Below, in pieces: positions 8,550 to 17,429 of a DNA stretch of 64,000 nucleotides (within the stretch, counting starts at the first letter, position 1; each line of letters starts with the position of its first letter). The DNA lies in assembly GCA_900469475.1 (NCBI GenBank), contig UBXG01000002.1, forward strand, positions 1-64,000, read 5' to 3'. The notes under the pieces were generated by a model. It was not told the DNA's origin. It saw only the letters and a list, made by a program, of their open reading frames with translations, and searched no databases. The position numbers and the translations under genes were made by a program. Origin of the DNA: Hyphomicrobiales bacterium (GTDB taxonomy: Bacteria; Pseudomonadota; Alphaproteobacteria; Rhizobiales; Rhizobiaceae).

Positions 8550-10406
8550 ATGCGGCAGAGACTTGCCATCCGTTTCCTCTCGGGCGTAGCCTTGGCGGCG
8601 GTCCTTTCGGTGTCCGCCCTGAATGTCGCGCGCGCCGATGATAAGCCGGCGGCAGCATCGGAGGCCAGCGCCCCGGTCGCCTTCGATGCGGATAGTGTCG
8701 ATACCTTCGCAGGCGCGTTCCTCGCTGCCCGCACCGCCGATGTCGATCACGACTACAATACTGCCATCGCGCTCTACAAAAAGGCGCTGATGATCGACCC
8801 GAGCAATCCAGAAATCCGCCAGCGGCTGATGATCTCGCTGCTGCTCAACGGCAATCTGGAAGAAGGCGTCAAATACGCCAACGAGCTGAAGAGCGACCCT
8901 TCCGTCGAACGCGTGACCACCATCGTGCGCGGCATGGATGCCATCCGCCGTCACGAATACCGTACCGCCCAGGAAATCCTCAAATATAGCGGTCCGAACG
9001 ATCTCGACCGGATGATGACCAATCTGCTCGCCGCCTGGGCTCGCGCCGGATCCGGCCGGGGCAAGGAGGCCATCTCGATGATCGACAAGATGAAGGGCCC
9101 GGATTGGTTCAACATCTTCAAGAACTATCATGCCGGCGCCATTGCACTGACGATGGGCGACCTGAAATCGGCACGCTCGCACCTCAACGATGCGATCCTC
9201 GACAAGACGGGCGGAGCGACGGCTCCCGATACGTTCATGCGCGCCGTCATGGCGCTTGCGCGCCTTGAAGCCAAGGCCGGCGACAAGCAGAAGGCCCTGG
9301 ATGCAATCTCCGTCGGCGACAATCTCGTCAGCAATTATGCTCCGTTGAATGCGCTGCGCGACAGCATCAGCAAGGGTGATACGCCGGACCAGCAGGTCAC
9401 CAATGCCAGCGAGGGTGCGGCCGCCGTTCTCTTCACCATCGGTGCCGCGCTGAACCGCGACGGGGCCGAGGATGTCGTCTCGCTTTATCTGCAGATTGCC
9501 AATTCTCTCGACCCCAAAGCGGCCGATACGCTGGTGTTGCTCGGCGGGCTGGCCGAAAAGCAGGAGCAGACCGATCGTGCGATCGGCTTCTACAAGAAGG
9601 TGCCTGATGACTCGCCAATGGCCCGCATCTCCGAGCTGCAGCTCGGCCTCGCACTCGCCCAGGCAGGTAAAGTCGACGATGCACGCAAGCATCTGAAGGC
9701 GCTGATCGATTCCGATCCCAACGATGTCCGCAGCTATCTCGCCTATGGCAGCGTCCTTTCGGATGCCAAGGACTTCCAGGCCATGGCCGACAATTACGAC
9801 AAAGCCGTACAGATCATCGGCCCCGTGCCGAAGCGCAGCGACTGGGCGGTGTTCTTCCAGCGCGGCATTGCCTATGAGCGGCTGAAAAAGTGGGCGGATG
9901 CCGAGCCGAACTTCAAGAGGGCCCTTGAGCTCAATCCGGATCAGCCGCAGGTGCTAAACTATCTCGGCTATTCCTGGGTCGATATGAACATGAACCTCGA
10001 CCAGGGTCTGGACATGATCAAGAAGGCCGTCGATCTGAGGCCGGACGACGGCTATATCGTCGATTCGCTTGGCTGGGCCTATTTCCGTCTCAACCGTTTC
10101 GACGATGCCGTGAGCGAACTGGAGCGGGCAGCACAGCTCAAGGCCGGCGACCCGACGATCAATGATCACCTCGGTGACGCCTATTGGCGCGTCAATCGCA
10201 AACTCGAAGCCGTCTATCAGTGGAATCGGGCGCTCGCCTCGAAGCCGGAAGAGGCCGATATTCCGAAGATCAAGGAGAAGGTCGAGAAGGGCTTGCCGCC
10301 GCTCGACAACGATCCGAAGACCGTCGACAAGAGCAAGCAGCCCGATCCGGCGCCCGCCCCCTCGCCCGACACGAACGCTCCGGCGCCGGTCGATAAGAAG
10401 TCCTAA
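8550..10406 (+). CDS. Secreted TPR-repeat protein
   Basis: 618 aa. A signal peptide (MRQRLAIRFLSGVALAAVL, cleaving after NVARA) is followed by a long series of TPR helices from about residue 45 to 580, for example YNTAIALYKKALMIDPSNPEIRQRL and WADAEPNFKRALELNPDQ. The C-terminus is a Pro/Asp-rich tail. The start at 8550 is supported by AAAGG 8 bases upstream and by the signal peptide. The protein is likely periplasmic or outer-membrane attached and acts as a protein-protein scaffold. It lies between ispB and ispE with an 8-base gap to ispE, so it is probably co-transcribed. No specific function can be assigned. Confidence 0.88.
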   Translation: MRQRLAIRFLSGVALAAVLSVSALNVARADDKPAAASEASAPVAFDADSVDTFAGAFLAARTADVDHDYNTAIALYKKALMIDPSNPEIRQRLMISLLLNGNLEEGVKYANELKSDPSVERVTTIVRGMDAIRRHEYRTAQEILKYSGPNDLDRMMTNLLAAWARAGSGRGKEAISMIDKMKGPDWFNIFKNYHAGAIALTMGDLKSARSHLNDAILDKTGGATAPDTFMRAVMALARLEAKAGDKQKALDAISVGDNLVSNYAPLNALRDSISKGDTPDQQVTNASEGAAAVLFTIGAALNRDGAEDVVSLYLQIANSLDPKAADTLVLLGGLAEKQEQTDRAIGFYKKVPDDSPMARISELQLGLALAQAGKVDDARKHLKALIDSDPNDVRSYLAYGSVLSDAKDFQAMADNYDKAVQIIGPVPKRSDWAVFFQRGIAYERLKKWADAEPNFKRALELNPDQPQVLNYLGYSWVDMNMNLDQGLDMIKKAVDLRPDDGYIVDSLGWAYFRLNRFDDAVSELERAAQLKAGDPTINDHLGDAYWRVNRKLEAVYQWNRALASKPEEADIPKIKEKVEKGLPPLDNDPKTVDKSKQPDPAPAPSPDTNAPAPVDKKS

Positions 10407-10413
10407 GACTTCC

Positions 10414-11328
10414 ATGAGCACGATCTTGGCAGCGGGTGATTTCGACCTTACGGAAGAAGCGCCCGCAAAGATCAATCTTGCGCTGCATGTCACGGGGCGC
10501 CGCGCCGATGGCTATCATCTGCTGGACATGCTCGTCAGCTTTGCCCGCCACGGCGATCGTCTTTTCTTTCGCGCAAGCAAGGATGACGATTTCAGCCTTT
10601 CGGGACGGTTCGGCCCGTTGCTTTCGGCCGATGCCGAGGCCGGCGACAATCTCGTGCTCAAGGCGCGCGATCTCTTGCGCCAGGCAGCCAATTCATCCGG
10701 TCTCGATGCTCCCGCCGTCCATATTCATCTGGAAAAAAACCTGCCGATCGCATCGGGCATCGGCGGCGGTTCGGCGGATGCGGCTGCGACCTTGCGCGGG
10801 CTCATGCGGCTCTGGCGCCTCAGCCTGCCTGAAGGCATCCTCAAAACGATCGCCCTGAAGCTTGGCGCCGATGTGCCGATGTGTCTTTCGAGCCGGCCGC
10901 TGATTGCGCGTGGAATTGGCGAGGCGATAGATTTGCTGCCTTCCTTTCCTTCTTTTCCGATGATTCTCGGCAATCCGCTCGTCGGCGTCTCCACGCCCGA
11001 CGTGTTCCGCCAATTGTCGCGCAAGGATAATCCGCCATTGCTGTTTCCGTCGCAAATGCCGCAGGGTCAAGGCGAATGGATCGACACGATCAAGGCCCTG
11101 CGCAACGATCTCGAACCGCCGGCGCGCTCGATCTGCGGCGAGATTGGCGTGCTTTCCGGCCTGATCGAAAGCGAATCCCCGATCCTGACGCGCATGTCCG
11201 GCTCGGGCGCCACCTGTTTCGGCATCTTCGCCGATGCCGAACGGGCGAAGAAAGCCGCCGCCTCGCTTCACAGACAGAGACCGGACTGGTATTTCCAGGT
11301 AACGGAGACGATCGCGGGAGAGGCATGA
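10414..11328 (+). CDS. ispE: 4-(cytidine 5'-diphospho)-2-C-methyl-D-erythritol kinase
   Basis: 304 aa GHMP kinase of the MEP isoprenoid pathway, phosphorylating CDP-methylerythritol with ATP. The substrate-binding lysine block EAPAKINLALHV is at residues 15-26. The GHMP glycine loop PIASGIGGGSADAA is at 111-124, and a C-terminal MSGSGATCFGIF block is present. The start ATG lies 8 bases after the TPR gene stop and the end overlaps moaB. Having ispE two genes after ispB links precursor supply to polyprenyl synthesis. Confidence 0.95.
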   Translation: MSTILAAGDFDLTEEAPAKINLALHVTGRRADGYHLLDMLVSFARHGDRLFFRASKDDDFSLSGRFGPLLSADAEAGDNLVLKARDLLRQAANSSGLDAPAVHIHLEKNLPIASGIGGGSADAAATLRGLMRLWRLSLPEGILKTIALKLGADVPMCLSSRPLIARGIGEAIDLLPSFPSFPMILGNPLVGVSTPDVFRQLSRKDNPPLLFPSQMPQGQGEWIDTIKALRNDLEPPARSICGEIGVLSGLIESESPILTRMSGSGATCFGIFADAERAKKAAASLHRQRPDWYFQVTETIAGEA

Positions 11329-11882
11329 TGGCAGGTCCGGTCAACGAAAGATCCTTCATTCCCGTCGGCATCGCAGTATTGACCGTTTCCGATACGCGCA
11401 CGCTCGCCGACGACAAATCCGGCGATACGCTGGTTGCCCGCATTGCGGAAGCCGGCCATAGGCTTGCTGCCCGCGCCATCGTTCACGACGACAAGGAGCG
11501 CATCCGCGCGCAGGTGGAAGCCTGGACCAAGGATGATGCGGTCGACGTCGTGATCACCACCGGCGGCACGGGCTTTACCGGCCGCGACGTCACGCCGGAA
11601 GCGCTGGAGCCTTTGTTCGAAAAGCGAATGGATGGGTTTTCGGAAGTCTTCCATCGCATCTCCTATGACAAGATCGGCACGGCGACCATCCAGTCGCGGG
11701 CCACAGGCGGTGTGGCCAATGCCACCTTCATCTTCGTGTTGCCGGGCTCTCCCGGTGCCTGCAAGGATGCCTGGGACGGCATCTTGAAGGCGCAGCTCGA
11801 CTATCGCCACATGCCCTGCAATTTCGTGGAGATCATGCCGCGCCTTGACGAGCACCTAAAGCGCGGCGCCGGCTCGAGATAG
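11328..11882 (+). CDS. moaB: Molybdenum cofactor biosynthesis protein B
   Basis: 184 aa MoaB/Mog-type molybdopterin-binding protein that takes part in adenylylation of molybdopterin or molybdate insertion. Motifs seen are VLTVSDTRT near the N-terminus, the TTGGTGFTGRDVTPEAL nucleotide loop, and VLPGSPGACKDAWD. Two overlapping ATGs exist (11325 and 11328). The second is preferred because GGGAG ends 7 bases before it. Either way it overlaps the ispE stop, so translation is coupled. Confidence 0.92.
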   Translation: MAGPVNERSFIPVGIAVLTVSDTRTLADDKSGDTLVARIAEAGHRLAARAIVHDDKERIRAQVEAWTKDDAVDVVITTGGTGFTGRDVTPEALEPLFEKRMDGFSEVFHRISYDKIGTATIQSRATGGVANATFIFVLPGSPGACKDAWDGILKAQLDYRHMPCNFVEIMPRLDEHLKRGAGSR

Positions 11883-11913
11883 GTCTTCTGCTCGCTGCGA
11901 TATTGCGTGGCGG

Positions 11914-12222
11914 TCATGCCTTCGGCAGGACAGGAATTGATTCCCATGAATCGCCGCTGAGTATGATGCAGCTCCGGCCGGATATGTCGCTCATCAGCAG
12001 CGTCCAGTTGCCGCTCTCAGCAGCATAGATCTCAACGATCGTGCTTTGATCGAGCTTGCCGACAGCCGAAAGCTTTTCCGAAAGATGGTCGCCAAGAAAC
12101 GCGACGATATCGACGCGCTTGGCACAGGCCAAGGTTACCTGAGCGGCGGCATTGCCGGGGAAAAGAATTGCACTTGCAACGAAGAGAGTTGCCATGAGGC
12201 GATAGAGCATCGTGCGTTTCAT
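11914..12222 (-). CDS. Small secreted protein of unknown function
   Basis: 102 aa with a clear signal peptide (MKRTMLYRLMATLFVASA, cleaving after GNAAA). The mature part is about 75 residues and holds two cysteines (in TLACAKR and GRSCIIL) that could form a disulfide. It contains segments that look beta-rich (STIVEIYAAESGNWTLLM). I do not recognise the family. The Shine-Dalgarno AGGAGG, 7 bases from the ATG, lies within a 12-bp hairpin listed separately, so expression may be controlled at translation. It is convergent with moaB. Confidence 0.75.
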   Translation of the reverse strand: MKRTMLYRLMATLFVASAILFPGNAAAQVTLACAKRVDIVAFLGDHLSEKLSAVGKLDQSTIVEIYAAESGNWTLLMSDISGRSCIILSGDSWESIPVLPKA

Positions 12223-12229
12223 AACGCAC

Positions 12230-12261
12230 CTCCTTTCGCCGAAATCCCGGCGAAAAAGGAG
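12230..12261 (-). promoter_or_regulatory. 5' UTR hairpin covering the Shine-Dalgarno of the small secreted protein gene
   Basis: In the minus-strand transcript CTCCTT pairs with AAGGAG and TCGCCG with CGGCGA, a 12-bp stem with a two-base U bulge and a loop of about 6 bases. The right arm contains the AGGAG of the ribosome-binding site of the gene starting at 12222. No U-tract follows, so a terminator is unlikely. Candidate thermosensor or other translational switch. Confidence 0.55.
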
Positions 12262-12397
12262 AATTCCGCTGACCAGTTCCGCCTGATATCGGCATCTTCA
12301 TGGTCGGTCACTAACGCGACACGCGTAAGGTGCCGCCACACACGAATTATCGCAGCTATTCCCGCGTTTACAAATGGAATCTGCGGAACGTGAAACT

Positions 12398-12916
12398 CTA
12401 TCGCGCCGCGCGCGCCACCCAGGAGGGAATGAGTTCGCTTGAAAGCCTGCGGCCCTTCTGGCCCTTGGCAAATTCCGCGAGCTGCATGCCCGACCTGGCG
12501 ATAGCGATGGCCTGGTGCTTCGAAAGCAGCAGACCCAGTTCCAATGGCGGCGAACGGCGGCCGATCCGCTTCAGAAAGGGCGGCCGATAGCCCCGCGACG
12601 CCGTAAACCGCGCCGGGCCTTTGTTCAAGGAGACATATTCGGCGACCTCGTCGATCCAGCCCGCTTGCGGCCGCGCGCCCGGCTCGACCAGCAACAGCCA
12701 TTCTCCGCGGGCCGCCCGCAATATGTCCTTGATATCCCACTGCGAGTAAAAGCGGCAGCCGGCAGCATCCGCCACTTTCGACGTGCCATCACTCGAACCG
12801 TGATCGAGCACGATCACGTCGCTGACCAGCCCCTCGACCGCGCCTGCCACCAATGCCGCCAATGTCTGCGCCAGCTCGGGTTCGTGATCCTGGCATTCGA
12901 TAATGACCGTCAACAT
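12398..12916 (-). CDS. Short family 2 glycosyltransferase-like protein
   Basis: 172 aa with a GT-A N-terminus: MLTVIIECQDHEPELAQTL, then SDVIVLDHGSSDGTSKVADAAG and a region (ARGEWLLLVEPGARPQAGW) where the DxD-type acceptor motif would be; here it reads VEPGA. The protein is about half the length of typical GT2 enzymes and lacks the C-terminal acceptor half. It may be a minimal family member or a degenerate enzyme. The start at 12916 is chosen where the GT-A fold begins; the upstream ribosome site is weak. No sugar genes are adjacent. Confidence 0.7.
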   Translation of the reverse strand: MLTVIIECQDHEPELAQTLAALVAGAVEGLVSDVIVLDHGSSDGTSKVADAAGCRFYSQWDIKDILRAARGEWLLLVEPGARPQAGWIDEVAEYVSLNKGPARFTASRGYRPPFLKRIGRRSPPLELGLLLSKHQAIAIARSGMQLAEFAKGQKGRRLSSELIPSWVARAAR

Positions 12917-13071
12917 TGCCCATTTATAGAGCGGCGCATAATTTATTGCCAGCACCCAACCTTCGGCTCCAAACGTTTAAGAAAAGCATCATAAGCCGCC
13001 GGAAACACTCACCGCCGGCATCGCCAAATGCCTCCTCTCAACGAGGTGGAAAATGGTGATTTTGGATTTTT

Positions 13072-13086
13072 GTTCTTGCAATGTTC
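13072..13086 (+). promoter_or_regulatory. Candidate LexA (SOS) box, GTTC-N7-GTTC
   Basis: The sequence GTTCTTGCAATGTTC is an exact match to the direct-repeat LexA operator known in alphaproteobacteria. It lies 71 bp upstream of the radical SAM gene, in a 241-bp gap between divergent genes, where a promoter would be. A fixed 8-base pattern should occur about twice by chance in 64 kb counting both strands, so position is the main support. Confidence 0.5.
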
Positions 13087-13157
13087 TCATTTGTCGGATA
13101 GGAATTTAATCATCTTAGACGCGGCGTGCGATGACATAAGCCGCCCCGGAGCCACCG

Positions 13158-14315
13158 ATGAACGAGCAGTCCCTTGCAGGGCAGGCCGCTTTCGCGCCTG
13201 CCAATACGGCAGACGTTGCCAACGCTTTGATCGCCGATTCCGGTCTCAGGGTCGATGTCGAGCGTCGGCGCGGACGCGGCGCCGGATTGAACCCGAGCGG
13301 CCGGTTCGAGCCGCAGCAGCGCGAGGCCTTCGACGACGGCTGGCAGAGCTGGGAAGAGCTGCCGCCTTTCAAAACCGAAGTGCAGGTGGAGAAGCCGCGC
13401 ACGGCCATTACCCGTAACGAATCGCCCGATATTCCTTTCGATCGATCGATCAACCCTTATCGCGGCTGCGAGCACGGATGCATCTACTGCTTCGCGCGGC
13501 CGACGCATGCCTATATGGGCCTGTCGGCAGGGCTGGATTTCGAATCGAAGCTGTTTGCCAAGCCGGATGCGGCCAAGCTGCTGGAACGCGAACTGGCAAA
13601 GCCCGGCTACAAGCCGCGCGTCATCGCCATAGGGACGAATACCGATCCCTACCAGCCGATCGAGAAGGAATGGCGGATCATGCGCCAGATCCTCGAAGTG
13701 CTGAACCGGGCGAACCATCCCGTTGCTATCGTCACCAAATCGGCGCTGGTCATGCGCGATATCGATATTCTAAAGGAGATGGCCGCCAAGAACCTTGTGC
13801 GGGTGGGATTGTCGGTGACGACGCTCGACCGCAAACTCGCGCGCACCATGGAGCCCCGGGCGGCGACGCCGCCACGGCGGCTGGAGGCGATCCAGGCTTT
13901 GAACGAGGCCGGCATCCGCACCGCGATCATGGTGGCGCCGATTATCCCTGCCCTCAACGATCATGAAATCGAGCGCATTCTCGATGCGGGCAAGGCGGCC
14001 GGCGCGCAGGAGGCAAGCTATGTCATCCTGCGGCTGCCGCTTGAGGTGAGCCCGCTCTTTCGCGATTGGCTGCTGCAGCATTATCCGGATCGCTATCGCC
14101 ACGTCATGTCGCTGATCCGCTCGATGCGCGGTGGCAAGGATTACGATGCGGAGTTCGGCAAGCGCATGAAGGGCGCCGGGCCTTATGCCTGGCAGATCAG
14201 CCGCCGCTTCGAAATGGCGACGCGCCGGCTCGAGCTTACGCGCCGCAATATCGCTTTGCGCGACGATCTGTTCGTGCCGCCAGACGGCAGCGGCGTCCAG
14301 TTGTCGCTGCTTTGA
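13158..14315 (+). CDS. PA0069 family radical SAM protein (SplB-related)
   Basis: 385 aa radical SAM enzyme. The 4Fe-4S-binding cysteines are C104, C108 and C111 in YRGCEHGCIYCFARPTHAY, and a TNTDPYQPIEK block follows around residue 160. The family is related to spore photoproduct lyase and to Rv2578c, but its substrate is unknown. The N-terminal 80 residues form a conserved family extension (RRRGRGAGLNPSGRFE). A LexA-like box lies 71 bp upstream, so the gene could be induced by DNA damage, consistent with a repair or nucleic-acid role. That role is inference. rnhB follows 105 bp downstream. Confidence 0.88.
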   Translation: MNEQSLAGQAAFAPANTADVANALIADSGLRVDVERRRGRGAGLNPSGRFEPQQREAFDDGWQSWEELPPFKTEVQVEKPRTAITRNESPDIPFDRSINPYRGCEHGCIYCFARPTHAYMGLSAGLDFESKLFAKPDAAKLLERELAKPGYKPRVIAIGTNTDPYQPIEKEWRIMRQILEVLNRANHPVAIVTKSALVMRDIDILKEMAAKNLVRVGLSVTTLDRKLARTMEPRAATPPRRLEAIQALNEAGIRTAIMVAPIIPALNDHEIERILDAGKAAGAQEASYVILRLPLEVSPLFRDWLLQHYPDRYRHVMSLIRSMRGGKDYDAEFGKRMKGAGPYAWQISRRFEMATRRLELTRRNIALRDDLFVPPDGSGVQLSLL

Positions 14316-14420
14316 TATTCCTTGCGGGTTTTCCCTGACCCCGCTGGAAAAGCCCCCCGGTTCGCCGCCCTGATCCACCGGGGGCTTGCAGGAGATCGGG
14401 TGGTGTGCGAGCTTCGCCGC

Positions 14421-15080
14421 ATGAAACGCAGCACATCACCCGATTCTCCAATGCTTTTCGAGGATGCCCCGCTCGTTCCCACGTTTGAGCTGGAGCTGAT
14501 TGCGCGCCGGGCCGGGCATTGGCCTGTCGCCGGAGCCGATGAGGCTGGCCGGGGGCCGCTTGCCGGACCGGTGGTCGCCGCTGCCGTCATTCTCGACCCT
14601 GAGCGGATCCCGCAAGGGCTCAACGATTCCAAACAGCTGACCGCGGCCAGACGCGAAGAGCTGTTCGTGGAGATTCTCGCAACAGCAACAGTCTCTATCG
14701 CCTCGTCGAGTGCCGGTCGTATCGACACGACTGATATCCGCAAGGCAAGCCTCGATGCAATGCGCCGCGCCATTTGCGGACTTGCCGTGCCGGCAAGCTA
14801 TGTGCTGACCGATGGGCTCGATGTACCAGCCGGGCTTGCATGCCCGGGAAAGGCCGTCGTCAAAGGAGACGCGCGCTCCCTCTCCATCGCTGCCGCATCG
14901 ATCGTCGCCAAAGTAACCCGCGACCGGATGATGGCGCGCGCGGGCATTGTCTTTCCAGCCTATGGTTTCGCAGCCCATGCCGGCTATGGCACTCCTCAGC
15001 ATCGCGCTGGCATCGAGGAGCATGGTCCCTGCCCGCTGCACCGCATGAGCTTCCGTCCGCTGCGCAAAGAGGCCGTTTGA
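14421..15080 (+). CDS. rnhB: Ribonuclease HII
   Basis: 219 aa endonuclease that removes ribonucleotides from DNA and RNA-DNA hybrids. The catalytic block [13 protein letters not shown] is at residues 38-50, with D40 and E41 as metal ligands. [13 protein letters not shown] and the later VLTDGLDVP and [15 protein letters not shown] blocks are also seen. The start ATG at 14421 is chosen on similarity to usual N-termini. A GTG at 14403, with AGGAG 8 bases before it, is a credible alternative that would add six residues. Confidence 0.93.
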   Translation: MKRSTSPDSPMLFEDAPLVPTFELELIARRAGHWPVAGADEAGRGPLAGPVVAAAVILDPERIPQGLNDSKQLTAARREELFVEILATATVSIASSSAGRIDTTDIRKASLDAMRRAICGLAVPASYVLTDGLDVPAGLACPGKAVVKGDARSLSIAAASIVAKVTRDRMMARAGIVFPAYGFAAHAGYGTPQHRAGIEEHGPCPLHRMSFRPLRKEAV

Positions 15081-15083
15081 AAC

Positions 15084-15848
15084 TCAGCCCGTCAGTCCGG
15101 CGACGATTTCAGTCGAGCATTTTCTGATATAGGCGATGTCTTCCCTGTAGATGCGATCATGTCCTTCCTGGAGATTCCGGCGATATCTCTCGATGCCGCG
15201 GGCAGCTTCCCGTTCCATGAAAATCAATAGCGCCTCAAGCCGCTCGACGATGAGGTCAAGCAATGAGCTGCGCTCGTTAACGGACAGGCCATAGGCATCG
15301 ATAAAGATACGGGTGCGACCGACTTGGGCGGCAAGAGTGTCCATTCCCTTGATAGCGGCGCCGGAGGACAGCGGCGCCCAGCGATAGACGGCATAAGCCA
15401 GATCCCACATTCGCGGACCGGGATGCGCAGCCTCGAAATCGATGATCCCGGTCACTTCGCCATGGTTCAGGACGACATTGTAGGGGGCAAAATCCCCATG
15501 GCAGATTACCTCGCAAGGCGAGCGGGCCGGCAGTTGCCATGCATAGCTGGCCGCGAGGCTTTTTACGAACAGGGCGGAGCAATCGTGATAGTGACGCAGT
15601 AGCGATGCAGCCGACCGCAGCGCCTTTTCGCCGCGCATCGCGGCGTAGCCATCGAGATCGCCGGTATCTCCGGGCAGATAGGTTACCTGCTCCCAGACCT
15701 CGTCATATCCAGCCGGATGCGGAGCTGCATCAAAACCATACCTATGTAGCGCAGCCAGCAAGGCATGGACGCCCGGTGTCCAGGTGGCCACCGGTCTCAC
15801 GATGAGATCGTCTTGACGAAACGGTTCGCTGCCAGTCGTTGACTGCAT
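15084..15848 (-). CDS. Aminoglycoside phosphotransferase (APH)-like kinase
   Basis: 254 aa small-molecule kinase of the APH/choline kinase fold. The catalytic loop is CHGDFAPYNVV (Brenner HxDxxxxN motif), and the metal-binding segment is GIIDFEAAHPGPRMWDLAY. The N-terminal nucleotide-binding lobe is short and lacks an obvious P-loop lysine block. The ATG at 15848 has GGGGAGAG just upstream. It is convergent with rnhB, with a 3-base gap. The substrate is unknown; genuine aminoglycoside resistance should not be assumed from the fold. Confidence 0.8.
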   Translation of the reverse strand: MQSTTGSEPFRQDDLIVRPVATWTPGVHALLAALHRYGFDAAPHPAGYDEVWEQVTYLPGDTGDLDGYAAMRGEKALRSAASLLRHYHDCSALFVKSLAASYAWQLPARSPCEVICHGDFAPYNVVLNHGEVTGIIDFEAAHPGPRMWDLAYAVYRWAPLSSGAAIKGMDTLAAQVGRTRIFIDAYGLSVNERSSLLDLIVERLEALLIFMEREAARGIERYRRNLQEGHDRIYREDIAYIRKCSTEIVAGLTG

Positions 15849-15917
15849 CCACTCTCCCCTCATGCACTGATCTTGCCTCCCACTGTGGCGATGATCAATC
15901 ATGACTGAGCATGAAAC

Positions 15918-15943
15918 AAAAAAAGCCCCGCGGAAGCAGGGCT
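15918..15943 (-). terminator. Intrinsic terminator of the F0 ATP synthase operon
   Basis: In the minus-strand transcript an AGCCC/GGGCT stem (15924-15928 with 15939-15943) is followed by seven U residues, about 25 bases after the atpF stop. Confidence 0.8.
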
Positions 15944-15968
15944 CTTTCGAATTCGATATTGCGAGGGC

Positions 15969-16460
15969 TTAATTCAGCCGCGTCTTCACTTCCTTGACGG
16001 CGTCGTTGAAGAGGCCGGACTGAACGCTGCCATCGGCCTTCTTGGCAAGCACCGATTCTGCAGCGGCGATTGCCAGATCGACGGCAGCGGAGCGGACCGC
16101 CTTCATCGCATCGGCTTCGGCCTGCTTGATCTTCTGCTCGGACAGAGCCGTACGGTTGGCGACGAACTCCTCGGTCTTCTTGCGAGCCTCGGTCGTCAGC
16201 ATTTCCGCTTCGCGCTCGGCTGCGGCAACAATATGTGCTGCTTCAGCCTCAGCTTCCTTGCGCTTGCGCTGATATTCGGCCAGCAGGTGCTGTGCCTCTT
16301 CACGCAGGCGCTTGGCTTCGGCCAGCTCGTTACGGATCTGATCGGCGCGGTCGTCCAGCGACTTTGCCATCATGCCGGGAACCTTGAGGTAAACGATCAG
16401 GCCTAGGAAGATGAGAAGGCTGACAAACGCGAAGAAGGTGTTGTCGAAAGAAAATCCCAT
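15969..16460 (-). CDS. atpF: F0F1 ATP synthase subunit b
   Basis: 163 aa. An N-terminal membrane helix (residues 5-27, NTFFAFVSLLIFLGLIVYL) is followed by a long Ala/Glu-rich coiled coil typical of subunit b, forming the peripheral stalk that holds F1 against rotation. It is the last gene of the F0 operon, 3 bases after the b' gene. It is shorter than its partner b'. The two pair as a heterodimer in organisms with b and b'. Confidence 0.94.
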   Translation of the reverse strand: MGFSFDNTFFAFVSLLIFLGLIVYLKVPGMMAKSLDDRADQIRNELAEAKRLREEAQHLLAEYQRKRKEAEAEAAHIVAAAEREAEMLTTEARKKTEEFVANRTALSEQKIKQAEADAMKAVRSAAVDLAIAAAESVLAKKADGSVQSGLFNDAVKEVKTRLN

Positions 16461-16463
16461 GGA

Positions 16464-17057
16464 TCAGCCCTCCTGCTTTGCGGCGGCTGCCGCAACCGCA
16501 GAGGCGACATCGGCCTTGCCGGCGACATTTCCGACCAACTGCTCGACGACAGCACCTGCGGTCTCTTCGGCAATTGCACCGACATCACCGAAGGCTTTCG
16601 CCTTGATTTCAGCAATGCGGCCTTCTGCGGCCTTGAGCTTCTCAGCCAGGCTCGCCTCGATTGTCTTGCGATCCTCTTCGGCCTTGGCCTTGGCGGCATC
16701 GCGAGCGGTGGCGCCGATGGAATTTGCCTTGGCGCGCGCAGCAGCCAATTCGCTTTCATAGGTCGCGACGGCGGCGTCGGCTTCAGCCTTCAGACGCGAG
16801 GCTTCCTCGATATCCTGGGCGATCCGGTCGTGCCGGCTTTCCAGAATGGTGCCGACGCGCGGAATAACGATCTTCTGCATGGCCACGTAGAAGATGACGA
16901 AGGTGATTACCAGCCAAAGCAGCTGTGATGGATACGTCGTATGGTCAAACGGCGGGAATACGCCGCCGTGATGGCCTTCATTCGGCGCACCCGTTTCCGT
17001 GTGCACCGCTCCGGCGGCCGGCGGTGCTTCTTCAGCATATGCCGGGGTCACAAACAT
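16464..17057 (-). CDS. atpG: F0F1 ATP synthase subunit b'
   Basis: 197 aa. An acidic, Pro/Ala-rich N-terminus with AYAEEAPP precedes one membrane helix (residues 47-66, [18 protein letters not shown]) and a coiled coil rich in Ala, Glu and Lys. This longer b-type protein is the b' partner in the peripheral stalk. The ATG at 17057 has GGAGG 5 bases upstream; a GTG at 17063 is less likely. Naming varies: atpG also denotes the gamma subunit in other schemes, and atpF2 is an alternative. Confidence 0.92.
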   Translation of the reverse strand: MFVTPAYAEEAPPAAGAVHTETGAPNEGHHGGVFPPFDHTTYPSQLLWLVITFVIFYVAMQKIVIPRVGTILESRHDRIAQDIEEASRLKAEADAAVATYESELAAARAKANSIGATARDAAKAKAEEDRKTIEASLAEKLKAAEGRIAEIKAKAFGDVGAIAEETAGAVVEQLVGNVAGKADVASAVAAAAAKQEG

Positions 17058-17135
17058 GCTCACCTCCAGGTGGTCTGCAAATACAAAGAATCACGGCTCG
17101 CTGCTCGCGAACCGTGATCTATGACGCCGCTGATA

Positions 17136-17363
17136 TCAGACGGCGAAGAGCAGGAGGAGAGCGACGAGCAGCGAGAAGATGCCCAGAGCTTCCGTAACGG
17201 CGAAGCCGAATACCAGACGGCCGAACTGGCTGTCAGCAGCCGACGGGTTGCGCAGTGCGCCGGACAGGTAGCTGCCGAAGATATTGCCGAGGCCGAGAGC
17301 CGTGCCGGCCATACCAAAGCAAGCCAAACCTGCGCCGATGAACTTTGCTGCTTCCGCGTCCAT
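17136..17363 (-). CDS. atpE: F0F1 ATP synthase subunit c
   Basis: 75 aa hairpin of two transmembrane helices forming the rotor ring. The polar loop ALRNPSA is near residues 36-42, and the proton-binding carboxylate is Glu58 in [11 protein letters not shown]. The ATG at 17363 has AAGGAG 6 bases upstream. The open frame extends further upstream, but those residues are not part of subunit c. Confidence 0.96.
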   Translation of the reverse strand: MDAEAAKFIGAGLACFGMAGTALGLGNIFGSYLSGALRNPSAADSQFGRLVFGFAVTEALGIFSLLVALLLLFAV

Positions 17364-17429
17364 GTTGAACTCCTTTGAAATGGTTGTGCGGTGAATGACT
17401 GACGCCATTAGACGCCAATGTCTTTATCC

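Noticed and set aside
15084..15848. Antibiotic resistance gene (aminoglycoside phosphotransferase)
   Set aside because: Only the kinase fold is shared; there is no mobile context and no specific resistance subfamily is recognisable.
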